From positions 3,472,001 through 3,536,000 of the forward strand of contig CAUWAG010000020.1 in assembly GCA_963556695.1 (NCBI GenBank): a stretch of DNA of 64,000 nucleotides, in the 5' to 3' direction. Shown here in pieces: positions 9,911-19,680 of this stretch. The notes below the pieces were generated by a model. It was not told the DNA's origin. It worked only from the letters and a program-made list of their open reading frames with translations, and searched no databases. Positions within the stretch are counted from its first letter, which is position 1. Every line of letters starts with the position of its first letter. Both the position numbers and the translations under genes were made by a program. This DNA is from Anthostomella pinea. Taxonomy: Eukaryota > Ascomycota > Sordariomycetes > Xylariales > Xylariaceae.

Positions 9911-11581
9911 TCATTCGTACTCCACTCCCTTCATCATGCCTTCGCCTTCAGATTTTAGTGCCACCAACTTAGTGTCGACATAGTCGATCTTGCCTCTCAC
10001 TTGCTCCTCTCGTGTAGCAATCTCGTCCTCGAAGTTCTCCATCATCGCTCGCTTGTCCTTGCGAGCAGCCTTGAGTCGGTTCATGACCTCCCCAAATCTC
10101 TCCAGTAGCCAGTCGCCAGAGTCTTCCCATTCTCGAACGGGCATTTTGCTGAAGAACTCCATCTGACTCGATTCATCCTTGTTGAAAAAGTGGTCCAGTT
10201 TCTGTGGCAAGGTACCCTGAGGTGGTCCCACGACTGACCGCGCTTCGGCCTGAGCTGGGTCATGGTCGAAGGCCTCCTGTTTCAATTTCGCATAGTTCAT
10301 AGCTGCCAGAGCGCTGTCGTCATAATCGGTCTCGTAGTGACGCTTCTTTGCGACTGGCTGACGCTTCTCAACGGGTGCGCGAGGCATGGCGCTCTGATGA
10401 AGACCGATCTGCCCTTCACTATCCCTACCGAAGAGTATCCTATTCACTTGAGGTTGTCGGCTCACTTGAGGCTTTGCCTTTGGGATTGGCTTCGGCGTCG
10501 GTGGCTGATCGATGGTTTCGCTGTCTGATTCGTCCGGGTGGCTCACCATGGGGGTATCGGTATCGGCGAAGACGGTCGAACGATGGGCTTCCTGCGTTGG
10601 CACCTTCAGCCTTAAGTGCTCGGGCGCCTTAGGCTGTTCCGGGGGCACCTCAACATAGGGACCATCAGGAACGTCATAGGCGTGGTGCTTCTGTGGGGAC
10701 GACGACATCCCGGTGTCTCCATGCGGGTAGGTGGTCCTTTCAGAAATCGAATCAGGCCGAGCTGTCCTCATGGCGAAGGCCTTCGGATGATGAAGTCGCT
10801 TGGCGGAGGGTGTCTTCTCCGGAGATGCTTCAGATGTGTTGTCTTCGGTATACTGGTCATAATACTGGTCACGGTTTGGCTCAGGGGTAGCCTCCTTAAA
10901 ACTACCACGTTGGCTTCTAGCGTCGGGTGTCGAAGCACTTCTGGTGAGAGGGTTCGCGATCACGTCGATTAAGCCGTTACGACCAATGACAAACGGGGGA
11001 TGCTGCTCTACTCTGTTGACCTCTTGTTGGACCGGGACCGGGCGATGACGCGGAGGGTCTCGCTGTTGGTAGTTGAGCGGTGCCTGAAGTGCCACGCGAC
11101 GGTGCGATGTGGCTGCCGTGCTCGCGTCGACATTACTAGCTGTCTCACTAAACAAGGAACCATCTACTGTTGACCCTTCCCAGAACTTCTTTTGTCCCTT
11201 GGTGGCGGAGCTCGAGAGCGGCTCCGAAGAGATTGCTCTGCCTCGTGGCAAATTCAGCGACGTGTTTCGACCATGGCTCGCACCACTTGGAACGGGTAGA
11301 CTTGGAACGGGTAGTCGGGCTGCCTGGACAGCGGCGGCGCGTGTCGAGTTCGCATTGACGATGGGCGCCCGAGAGCGAGGGGGCGACTCCTGCTGTGTCA
11401 GAGGAGGTGTCGGCTGTGCTTCGTATTGTTGTCGGCCCAAGTCATAGGCATGTTGGTGCTTCTGCGGAATTCCTGAACCGTCGTAGGCCGAGGGGGAAGG
11501 CTGGCTATTGCTGAGCCCATTGTTAGTGACCCAGGCCTGCATCTTCGTCCTCGAAGCTTTCAGAAGTTGACCAGGCGGCAT
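9911..11581 (-). CDS. Ecm11-like C-terminal domain protein
   Basis: An intronless ORF of 556 residues. The first 400 residues are low-complexity and rich in Pro, Ser, Gln and Arg. The last 130 form the conserved part: ETDYDDSALAAMNYAKLKQE, then TLPQKLDHFF, SQMEFFSKMPVREWEDSGDWL and a charged coiled coil (RLKAARKDKRAMMENFEDEI...QVRGKIDYVDTKLVALK). This arrangement matches the extracellular mutant protein 11 (ECM11) domain as I remember it. In budding yeast Ecm11 works with Gmc2 in the central element of the synaptonemal complex; in filamentous fungi the role is mostly unstudied, so a meiotic role is inference. It could also be an unrelated coiled-coil protein. Confidence 0.7.
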   Translation of the reverse strand: MPPGQLLKASRTKMQAWVTNNGLSNSQPSPSAYDGSGIPQKHQHAYDLGRQQYEAQPTPPLTQQESPPRSRAPIVNANSTRAAAVQAARLPVPSLPVPSGASHGRNTSLNLPRGRAISSEPLSSSATKGQKKFWEGSTVDGSLFSETASNVDASTAATSHRRVALQAPLNYQQRDPPRHRPVPVQQEVNRVEQHPPFVIGRNGLIDVIANPLTRSASTPDARSQRGSFKEATPEPNRDQYYDQYTEDNTSEASPEKTPSAKRLHHPKAFAMRTARPDSISERTTYPHGDTGMSSSPQKHHAYDVPDGPYVEVPPEQPKAPEHLRLKVPTQEAHRSTVFADTDTPMVSHPDESDSETIDQPPTPKPIPKAKPQVSRQPQVNRILFGRDSEGQIGLHQSAMPRAPVEKRQPVAKKRHYETDYDDSALAAMNYAKLKQEAFDHDPAQAEARSVVGPPQGTLPQKLDHFFNKDESSQMEFFSKMPVREWEDSGDWLLERFGEVMNRLKAARKDKRAMMENFEDEIATREEQVRGKIDYVDTKLVALKSEGEGMMKGVEYE

Positions 11582-12586
11582 TGGGGCGGACGATGTGTTG
11601 ACGTGTCGGGGTCGAGGCAGAGATAGGCGACAAGCGACGCTTGTTTACTTCGCGTCGATACAGGTCTATAGGTCTGGGTAGGTTCGTTTGTTTGTGACTT
11701 GGCTGGTACGGTGACGGGTTGTGGATGCTGGCTGGTTCGGGGCTGTAGCTGTAGCAGTAGCTGGAGGTACGTGTTCGACCGCGGATGCCAGTCGGAATGG
11801 GTGGGTGAGAGGCACGGCGGTGTTGTTATGTACTATGCTGCCATCCTGCCCGATGCGACGGTGAGGTTGGGTCGCCACATGGACTCACGCGGCATTGGAG
11901 GATTCTTCTGGGTGCCCGGTGCAGGCAGCGGCGTGGTTGTCCAATGGTTGCGAGACGAGGGTGGGACTGGGGGAGTATCCGAATGGAGGACAGTCGTCGC
12001 AGCTCGCAAGCCTCGAATCCTCGATCGCGACTTCTGCACGTCGGTCCAGTGATTTCCCCCAAAGTGGGCCCGTGCTTTTGATGGTGCACGGGGCACCTCC
12101 AACTGCTAATCGACCCCCCTTCAATCGGGTCGCTGTGAGAGGTCGCCCCAGAATCCCAGATTGCATCTTCCTTCCGTGGACGCACCTCCAGATGTTCGAT
12201 GAGCTGTCTCGCATAAGTCTCTCACACCCGCCGCAAGTTCAACCATTGACACGCCGCGACGCGCCTATCTGTTCATTTGCTTGAGGTGCTCCCAATGCAA
12301 TGCTACGCAGGTGTCACATCCCGCGTCTACGACAGTTGGCAGCAGAATAGACGCACACGCATTGGTGTGGCTGGGAATTGAGCACGACTATATCCGTCCA
12401 ATCATCACGAGTTCAGCGTCGAACAGAGAAAGTAGCAACCATGAAACGGCGAAGACTGGCTCTGCTACCTCTCGAACTATCAACGCCCAATCCACCAGTT
12501 GCAAGGCTGTATGCCATCTGTTTAAGCACCGATATGGACTGCAATGGACTACGAGAAACCAATCCAAGTCTTGAGGTTCCGTCCCA
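11582..12586. other. Intergenic, upstream of the Ecm11-like gene
   Basis: About 1 kb between the Ecm11-like start and the acetyltransferase stop. Overlapping ORFs on both strands (11826-12284) have no recognisable domain and look like chance. It should hold the Ecm11-like promoter. Confidence 0.45.
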
Positions 12587-13537
12587 TCAGCCCAGTGTTT
12601 TTCTCATATAAGAGACGATCAGATCTATACTGCGTCCGGCTTTCGTTCGGAAGGTATAGCCAATGCCCTTCTTGTACACCTCGTACCCCTGCCGCCTATA
12701 CCATCCCTCCTTCGACGTCTGCCAAGCTGCATATCAGTATCGTTGCATAATACCTACATTAGGTGGAATATAGACTTACCACCGGGCTCGTCAGCTCTTC
12801 ATTCAAGGCCCTCACGATATCTGGATCGTCCACCGTCTCTTTCGACACCGTGTCCAACGCCGTCGTCGTCGCGTTCATGGGCTCCTGTGCCGCCAGAGCT
12901 TCCACCTTCGACATGGCCCCAGTACCATACCCGCCCCCTTGCAATGCGTACGATATGTACAGCCCGTGGATCCAGACTGTTCCGGGCGACGGCAGACCCA
13001 GGCTCGCGTCGTCCTCGGCGCTGTGGATGTCGAGCGCTACGTGGCCAATCGGAATGAATTCCTTTGCAGTCGGTTCGCGCGGGACGAGTCGGATCTCGGG
13101 TGCAGTATCTCGAAGTGGTTGTGCCTCCTGCGGGCCGTTAAGCTTGGGTTCCAAACTTCAGATTAGTCATGACCAACCTTGGGGTAATCCTCAACGTGTT
13201 TCTTCAACAGCACTTCCCTATCTGGGAGGGCATCTGAGAATAGCTGCCGGTCCATCAGTCCGCTGCATCTATTTCGTCGTCGATTGGTGGAGGACCCACG
13301 ACCCAGTAGAATATTCTCCCGCCCTTCTTCGCATATTCCACCCACGACGCCACTTCGTCTGCCCTCCACCCGCAGGCCACACGCTGGTCATACATCCTCT
13401 CTACGTGTTCCGGACTCGAGTGGTCCCAAGGGACGAGCTTTTGCTCCGCGATTAGCTTTCACCTGGTCATACCCCAGTTTGGGACAAGCACCGCGAGAAG
13501 AACTCACATCGACTTTCCATGCATGCTTGGACGCCAT
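12587..13537 (-). CDS. GNAT-family N-acetyltransferase-like protein
   Basis: Five exons fit in phase: 13537-13508, 13455-13300, 13243-13178, 13127-12780 and 12718-12587, giving 243 residues. Introns are 50-61 bases with GTGAGT, GTGGGT, GTTGGT and GTAAGT donors; the second and third junctions rest on weaker signals. The N terminus (MASKHAWKVD...EQKLVPWDHSSPEHVERMY...RVACGWR) and the core (FIPIGHVALDIHS...WIHGLYISYALQGGGYGTGAM...) follow the fungal GNAT pattern, where QGGGYGTGAM corresponds to the acetyl-CoA pyrophosphate loop (Q/R-x-x-G-x-G/A). The C terminus GWYRRQGYEVYKK matches the usual 'WYxRxGYxVY' end strand. The acceptor substrate is unknown. The whole gene is split so that no ORF longer than about 130 residues shows it. 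Confidence 0.8.
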
Positions 13538-14253
13538 CGTTCGCTCCAATCGGCGAGCCCTTACAGACCACGTAGTGATCGTGATAGGTATTATTCGTGA
13601 GTGAGCTGGAAGCTGTCGTATCCGAGTCCTGGTAGCTGATGCCGTCTCTGTGCAAGCTGGTAGTAACAACGTTCCAATCCTTCTTATTATTTTAGTATTT
13701 GAGGCTGTTCGACGGTGCTTATGAAGTGAGCGCTGTGACTGTAACGACTATCTTCTACACCCGGACACCTTGCGAGTTTGAGCAGGCTAATTTCTGACAC
13801 CATGTCATACGTCGTAGACGCCGGTCGAGTCACACCGCCGCAGACCTGCACACTGCGGCATAAATACCGTACTGTGTCAGCTGTTCACCGATGTTCGGCC
13901 CCGTCATCGGGGCCGTTATTACAGACCGCCGATTAGCAGTAATACATGTATTACAAGCGATGATAATTCCGCAGCACCGTTTGGAGGCCGAGTTACTCGG
14001 CTTAGTCTGCTGGTTCCCGATCGGGACCGCTGGCAAGTGGAGCCGGAATGTTGTCTGAACGGCTCCTACACTCCGCTCGTGTCGGCATACCTCTTAGTTA
14101 CCGTGATTACATGCACCGAACTCGGAGTGGCACAGATGGATTTATTCAATTGTCAGCATTCAAAGGCATCGCATTCCGGGTATCAACTAGGTGTAAACTA
14201 ATCACTACCATCTTCAGCAGCATTCGAGAGTATCCCCCTTAACCAGTATACGA
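13538..14253. other. Intergenic, GC hairpin
   Basis: About 0.7 kb between the acetyltransferase start and the MFS stop. It contains a perfect seven-base GC stem with a four-base loop at 13897-13914 (GGCCCCG tcat CGGGGCC). An ORF across it (13830-14036, minus) has no domain I recognise. Confidence 0.4.
13897..13914. repeat. GC-rich hairpin
   Basis: GGCCCCG at 13897-13903 pairs exactly with CGGGGCC at 13908-13914 around a TCAT loop. It lies in non-coding sequence. Nothing in a fungal nuclear genome assigns it a role; it may be the relic of a repeat. Confidence 0.5.
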
Positions 14254-16333
14254 CTATATCGTATCATCCTTCGAAGCTGACTTCCGAGACACTTGCTCCT
14301 CTCGATCAATTTCGCCTGCATGGAGCTCTTCAGCCGCTGGCTTTTCCGACTGCCCGACCTCCTGTGCGTCTCCCTTTGGGGCGTTACCTTGGGTCCCCAG
14401 ACGAATGAAGGGCGCGAACAGCAGACTGGCCCCAGAAAACGCTACGCACACCTGGAAGGTCCTGGTATACTTGAGCATGGGATCTGCGATGCCTGCCGGT
14501 GTCATTTCGATAGAGCTGAACACAGCTGTCGTCACACCCATGACGACGGTATTCGACAGTCGGATGACGACGTTGAAGATACCGCCGGCGAGGGACTGTT
14601 GGTGTCTGGGCAGCGATTGCATCACGTACATCTATAGACCATTAGCTCGAGTCCGGGAAGGAGTTGTAACAGAGAGAAGGACTTACATTGGCAACGTTGT
14701 ACTGCAGGTCCGCGCCAGCCACGTTCAACACTAGAGCCGGGAATATGAACGCCCAGTAGTTGCTCTCGGGCCCCGTGAATGAGAACAGAAGGCCGGCAGC
14801 AACATAGCACGCAGCACCGAATACCATAATGGCTGTGTTGTTGACGCGGTGAAGTATGCGTCCGGCGACAATGTTCCAGAGCAAACCCGCTATCGCCATC
14901 GGTAGCAAGTGAACAGCCACCATCAGGGTAGACAGCATTTGGATCTGTTGCATGTAGAAGGCGATCCAAAAGCCAGTAGCTGTGAAGCTCATCGTACCGA
15001 GGAGTACCACGATGATGATCTGTGAGCGGTTAGTACAAATCAAGTTCCTAAAGCACCGTCTACTGCTTGAGTCATGGTCATTTTAGAGACGTAAACTACT
15101 AGAGACGAAAAACACGACCGTATCTGAAAGGATACACGAGAATGGCGATGGATTGGAAAGTCATACCAAGCTGAAGTTTCGGTCCTTCCAGATATGCGGA
15201 GGCATTAAAGGGGTCGGGAAAACCTTCTCCCAGTAGACGAAGAACGCTAAGAGGGCGAGTCCGACGACTAGCAGAGCGATTACGTGTGCACTCGACCAGC
15301 TATCTTCAGGTGCCAGTCTAGAGTCTTGTCAGCATCTGAGCTCGACATACCCAAGAAAAAGATAAACTCACGTCAAGCCCGCTGTGAACATGCCGGTTCC
15401 GAAGATCGTCAGGATCGTACCAACGTAGTCGAAACTCTTCAGAGTGCCCAGCCGTTCCCTCAGGGGAGCCCGCTCGAAGTTCTCCACGTTCGGCACAGCC
15501 CAGAAGGCGAAGACGGTGAAGACGGCCCAGATGATGCAGAGCAAGATGAAAGCTGCGCGCCAGGAGGACAGCTGCGTTGCAATGCCACACAGGATGGTGC
15601 CGAAGACGAAGCCGAGAGGGTTTCCGGAGCTGAAGGCCGAGAACGCCATGTTCTTCCGTTTCGAGGGCGCCGTGTAGGCTGCGCCGAGTATGCCTATGGC
15701 GGGCGGCACGACCATGGCGGAACAGAGGCCGAGGATGCCGCAGACGATGAGCATCCAGAACGGGTTCTGCGAGAAGGCGACCAGCAGTACGAATGCGCTG
15801 AACGAGCCCATGCCCGTGATGAACATGGCTTTCCGGCCCAACAGGTCTGCTAGCTGTCCCAATGCGAGCTGGGTTGCTCCTGCTACCAGACTAGATTGAT
15901 GTGTAAGCTTTGGTACCTTCTATGCGAAATTCTGGGTGGAGAGTACTTACGAAGTCGAGGCGCTGATCCACGAGATCTGGCCCTGCGTCATGCCCAGATC
16001 TTTCGAGACCGGCACGGTGATGATCAAGGCAACGCCGCTCAGGAATGATGTCGTGGCCGTCGCTACTGTTGCTTGAAATACGAAGGACACTTCCTGCAGG
16101 GTGTTCTTGAAGCACTCGGGTCGGTCTCCGAAACGTGTCTTGATCTTCTCGAGTGGCGACATGCCCAGTTCCGCAGCGGCATCACCATCACTGCTATGGT
16201 TGACGATGATGGGTGCCGTTCCTTTGGTGCTTGAGGTTCGCGATGTCGTATCGGTCTCCTCGCCCACTTTCCGGGCTTGCTGCTGCAGCGACATGTCGGT
16301 TATGTCTAGGACCTGCTCTGGTAGGCTCGCCAT
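14254..16333 (-). CDS. MFS transporter, DHA14-like drug:H+ antiporter
   Basis: Five exons in phase, 16333-15951, 15890-15372, 15317-15167, 15019-14687 and 14631-14254, give 587 residues. After a hydrophilic N terminus of about 80 residues come hydrophobic helices consistent with a 12-14 helix facilitator. The signature loop between helices 2 and 3 is present (LGQLADLLGRKAMF, the [LxxLxDxxGRR] motif) together with motif-C-like GILGLCSAMVVPPAIGILGAAY. The family exports drugs, toxins or metabolites using the proton gradient at the plasma membrane. No biosynthetic genes lie next to it, so the substrate cannot be inferred. The C-terminal tail is rich in Glu and Lys. Confidence 0.9.
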
Positions 16334-17220
16334 CTTGGTGGTAGTTTCAGAGACTGGCGAATTGTCTTTGAAACTACGAGGCTGGAGGTACCTTCGGGAA
16401 AAAAGGTCAGTCCCTGAGGTATCCTGGAGGGGACCGTGGTAATATTGTGCCGCTGGGACCCCGGGCGACTTCCCTTGCAGCTGCTTTACAAACGATGGGG
16501 ACTCGCAGTGGCGAGCCGGGGAGTTTACCGGAGCGATAGGCCCTATGCTGTATCCCTAGGCGGTCGATATAGCGCTGTTGTATTGTGTTGTATTGCGGGT
16601 GGGGCGCCGCGCTCGGGACCACCTGCATCCCTTCGGTTTGCGAATCTCGGAGATTCCAAGCGCTTTACGCATCTCCTTTCACATTTTTACTTGGCAGCAT
16701 GGTGTTTGCGTCCACCCACGAAACCGACAGCCTATTTGCTCACCTCGACAGGAAGTTTGAGTAGGTACATACCTATGTGAGGAGGTAATCAAACATGCCA
16801 TCAGACGACCTTGGTGTTGATCAGCCGTCACGATTCTGAGCAGCTCCTCAGGGTTCGCCGAAGTGAAGGCCACGTGTGTTCTTGGTTCAGGCAAGGGAGA
16901 CACTGTCCCATATGATTTCAAGTTTCGATTTGTTTGCTATGCTAACATATGTTGTACAAGTTCAGGCAGGTACTTTAGTATACTACCCAAAGAACGGCAG
17001 GAATTTCGAGGTAGGATGGTTCCCTCCCAGAGGCAACATCCACCAAATCAACGCTGGTTTCGATCGTAAATGATGCAACACGATAGAGGATCTTCCTCAA
17101 TCATGAGAACGCAGGCGGACATACTCTTCAATCTCGACAAAGCCAGCCAATAAGTACACCTTCCTTGGCTCAAACACTAGCCCTCCTCGCCCGCTTCCGG
17201 GGCAAGTCGACGATGGGGTA
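16334..17220. other. Intergenic, no gene seen
   Basis: About 0.9 kb upstream of the MFS gene. Short plus-strand ORFs between 16436 and 17069 show no domain or good start context. Presumed MFS promoter. Confidence 0.45.
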
Positions 17221-18457
17221 CTATTCCCCATCATCCTTCTCCTCCTCGTTATCCCGCCTTCTCTTTCGCTGCCCCGTTGGGACACCATCGTTCATGTTGC
17301 CAGCCACGAGCACGATCGGCGCGCCGTGATGTGGTGCACCCGTGTCAGCGCCGGCAGTCGATGCGGCAGGAGCGTGCGTGTCTAGGTGGTAGTCCCCGGC
17401 GACGATGACTAGTGGCCGATGCGGCAGCGCACTCGCGAGATTGGGCACGCTGGCGACGAGCGAGGCCAGTCGGTCCATCTGCTGGTCGTGCTGGCTGTGC
17501 TGGGGCTGGGGCTGGTCCTGGGGCTGAGGCTGGGCCTGTTGTGGTTCGGGTGTCGACCCGCCGGAGGAGAGTTCCACCTCGGACTCGGACTCGGTAACCG
17601 ACTCGGGCAGCTGCTCGGGCTGATGGGTGCGGGGGCTTACGGGCACAGATGCGGCGCCGTTGTTACGCTCGCCGTTACCGACCGAACCCCACACCACATC
17701 TCTCCACACCACAGCGGCGTCTCGTCCTCGTCCTCGTCCTCGTCATCGGCGTCGTAGTCGACGCTGCCGGCATCGCTCACCTCGTTGGGCAAGCTGGGGT
17801 CCATGGCGTCCCAGTCGACGCTGCCGGCGTCGTCGTTATTACTATAGTCTTCCTCGTCACCCTCTACGTCGGCGTCGTAGCCAACACTGTCCGCATCGCT
17901 GTCATTACCGTGATTTTCTTGGTAGATATCTACGTTGTCGCTCACAGGCGTGATGGCGAGTAACCCTGCGGAACAGGAGGAGTCCACAGCGGAACAGGAG
18001 GAATCCACCCCTCCGGCATCAGCCTCATCCGATAGAATCGGGGTCGTCCCCGCGACGCCGAAGCCAATGCATTTGGGAAAGGTCCTTGGGGAGAGTGGTG
18101 GCATCTGGCCACCTAGGTTTTGTCCATGGTTGCCCCAGCCCCCTCGAGGCTGCATATACATGCTGCTGCCAGCGCTCTGCGGATGGCCATGCACGGCCAT
18201 GTCTTGCGGAGTCGCCGTGCCGGGCTGCCGGTAGGACGGCGCGGGTCCGGGTGCATTCAACCCTGATGCATCGGCGAAGAACTACGTGAACTAAGCATTA
18301 GGTCGGACTCCCGCGCATACTCCGGCGGGTGCGCCGCGTCGGGTGCGGTGTCGGTCTCCGGGGTACGTCCCAGCGTTTGGGAACTCGAGTCGGACTGATC
18401 GACGGCGTCGTTGTATGGCAGCGACGGCGAGCCATTGGAGGATCCGGAGTGATCCAT
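17221..18457 (-). CDS. Acidic low-complexity protein of unknown function, exon joints unresolved
   Basis: Three consecutive coding-looking blocks on the minus strand: an N-terminal Ser/Pro/Asp block from ATG 18457 (MDHSGSSNGSPSLPYNDAVD), a middle block with a repeated acidic motif (DADSVGYDAD, DAGSVDWDAM, DAGSVDYDAD and a run of D and E), and a C-terminal block with Gln/Pro repeats, a hydrophobic segment (ALPHRPLVIVAGDYHLDTHA) and a basic end GQRKRRRD that could be a nuclear signal. Each block is in a different frame. One joint could be an intron from GTACCC near 18366 to CAG near 18263, which fits in phase; the second (near 17640-17720) I could not place. I recognise no family. It may be a lineage-specific gene or a decaying one. 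Confidence 0.45.
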
Positions 18458-19680
18458 GGTTGTACAGTATTAAGTGAGTTTCTGGGTGGGTGTACGATTT
18501 TTGGATGAGTATCTGGGTGGGTGGGGGAGGGTGGACATACGGGTTTGGTGGTGAGTATGGGTAGGTGGATTGGATGCACAATGTGTGCGTCGTGATATTA
18601 GCACACGGTGTTCAAGCAAGCCAGGCTGCTCGGAACTCTCTGGGCTGGTATGGACACAAGAGCTGCTGTGCTGTGCTGATGGAGAGGTGATGGAGAGGTT
18701 CTGAACGAGGGTGTGTTGTGTGGGGTTGTGGGAAGGAATGGAGTGAATGAAGGACGAAGAAGAGACCGGGTGATAAGGGAGTGCAAGTTCTTTTTGTACA
18801 CGATGGTGGCGTCTTCGGAGATGCGTTTATAACACCAAAGTGGAAGGAAGCGCCACCTAGATTCTGCGGATCATGGTTAGGTTCGGGTGGCAGAGAGGGA
18901 GAGAAGAACGAGTATACGTCACTGACTATGTCTTCTAATGAGGCGGAAGTATATTGTTTTAGACTTTTGGGGTGAGTATCTGGGCGGGCGGGCGGGTATG
19001 GACATACGGGTGTGGGTGAGTATTGGGTAGGCGAGGTGGTTGGACAATGTGTCCATGATGTGCCAGCAGGGAGGCTATTCGGAACTCTCTGGGTTGGTAT
19101 AGGCACGAGAGAGAGCTGCTGTGCTGTGCTGTGCTGTGCTGATGGAGAGGTTCTGAACGAGAGTGTGTGGTTATGGGAACGAATGGAGTGAACGAGAGTA
19201 GAGAACGAAACAACCCCAACTGAGGAAGTGTATAGACTTCTGTCCACAATAGTGGCGTCTCGGAAATGGGTTAAAGAACAGTTAAGGTTGAGAAGAGGCG
19301 CTATATTTGACTTCTGCGAACCATCGTTACCTTAGGTTGGGGTAACTAGAGGCGGGAAAAAATCGAAGTCTCTTCACTGACGACATACCTCTCGTGAGGC
19401 GGAAGTCTATTGTTTTAGATTTCACACTCTGTGGTTTATCATACATAACTACAGATTGATATGAACAAACACATATTCAATAGGAGGGCGAATACGTTAT
19501 GCCTGTTGAGCCGGACTGCTTTGACAATGAACTGCATGTCACAACTTCAAGTTTGACATTGATGGTTTTTCGGAGATAGGGGGAATCAGAAACACGGGAG
19601 TCTCGACATGTGAAAGGAACAGCAGTTGGATGACAACTAATTCATTTTGCTTCGTTTCTAACAAGTGACGCACCGCTTCA
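18458..19680. other. Intergenic, mostly a tandem duplication
   Basis: Between the acidic gene and the UTP21 stop. Most of it is two copies of one 0.46 kb unit (18500-19425, listed separately). The 19430-19680 part has no visible feature. Confidence 0.6.
18500..19425 (+). repeat. Two-copy tandem duplication of about 465 bases
   Basis: Copy 1 is about 18500-18966 and copy 2 about 18967-19425. Shared landmarks in the same order include TGAGTATCTGGG (18506 and 18973), GGACATACGGGT, ACAATGTGT, CGGAACTCTCTGGG, a GCTGT microsatellite (longer in copy 2), TGATGGAGAGGTTCTGAACG, GTGGCGTCT and AGGCGGAAGT followed by ATTGTTTTAGA. Copies differ by many substitutions and small indels, so the duplication is not recent. 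ORFs inside are not shared between copies. Confidence 0.85.

Noticed and set aside
12587..13537. Acetyltransferase as a pseudogene because no long ORF covers it
   Set aside because: Five exons with GT-AG limits restore one frame through all expected family blocks, so it is intact.
14254..16333. MFS transporter as part of a secondary-metabolite cluster
   Set aside because: No polyketide synthase, peptide synthetase, terpene cyclase, cytochrome P450 or Zn-cluster regulator lies within the window next to it.
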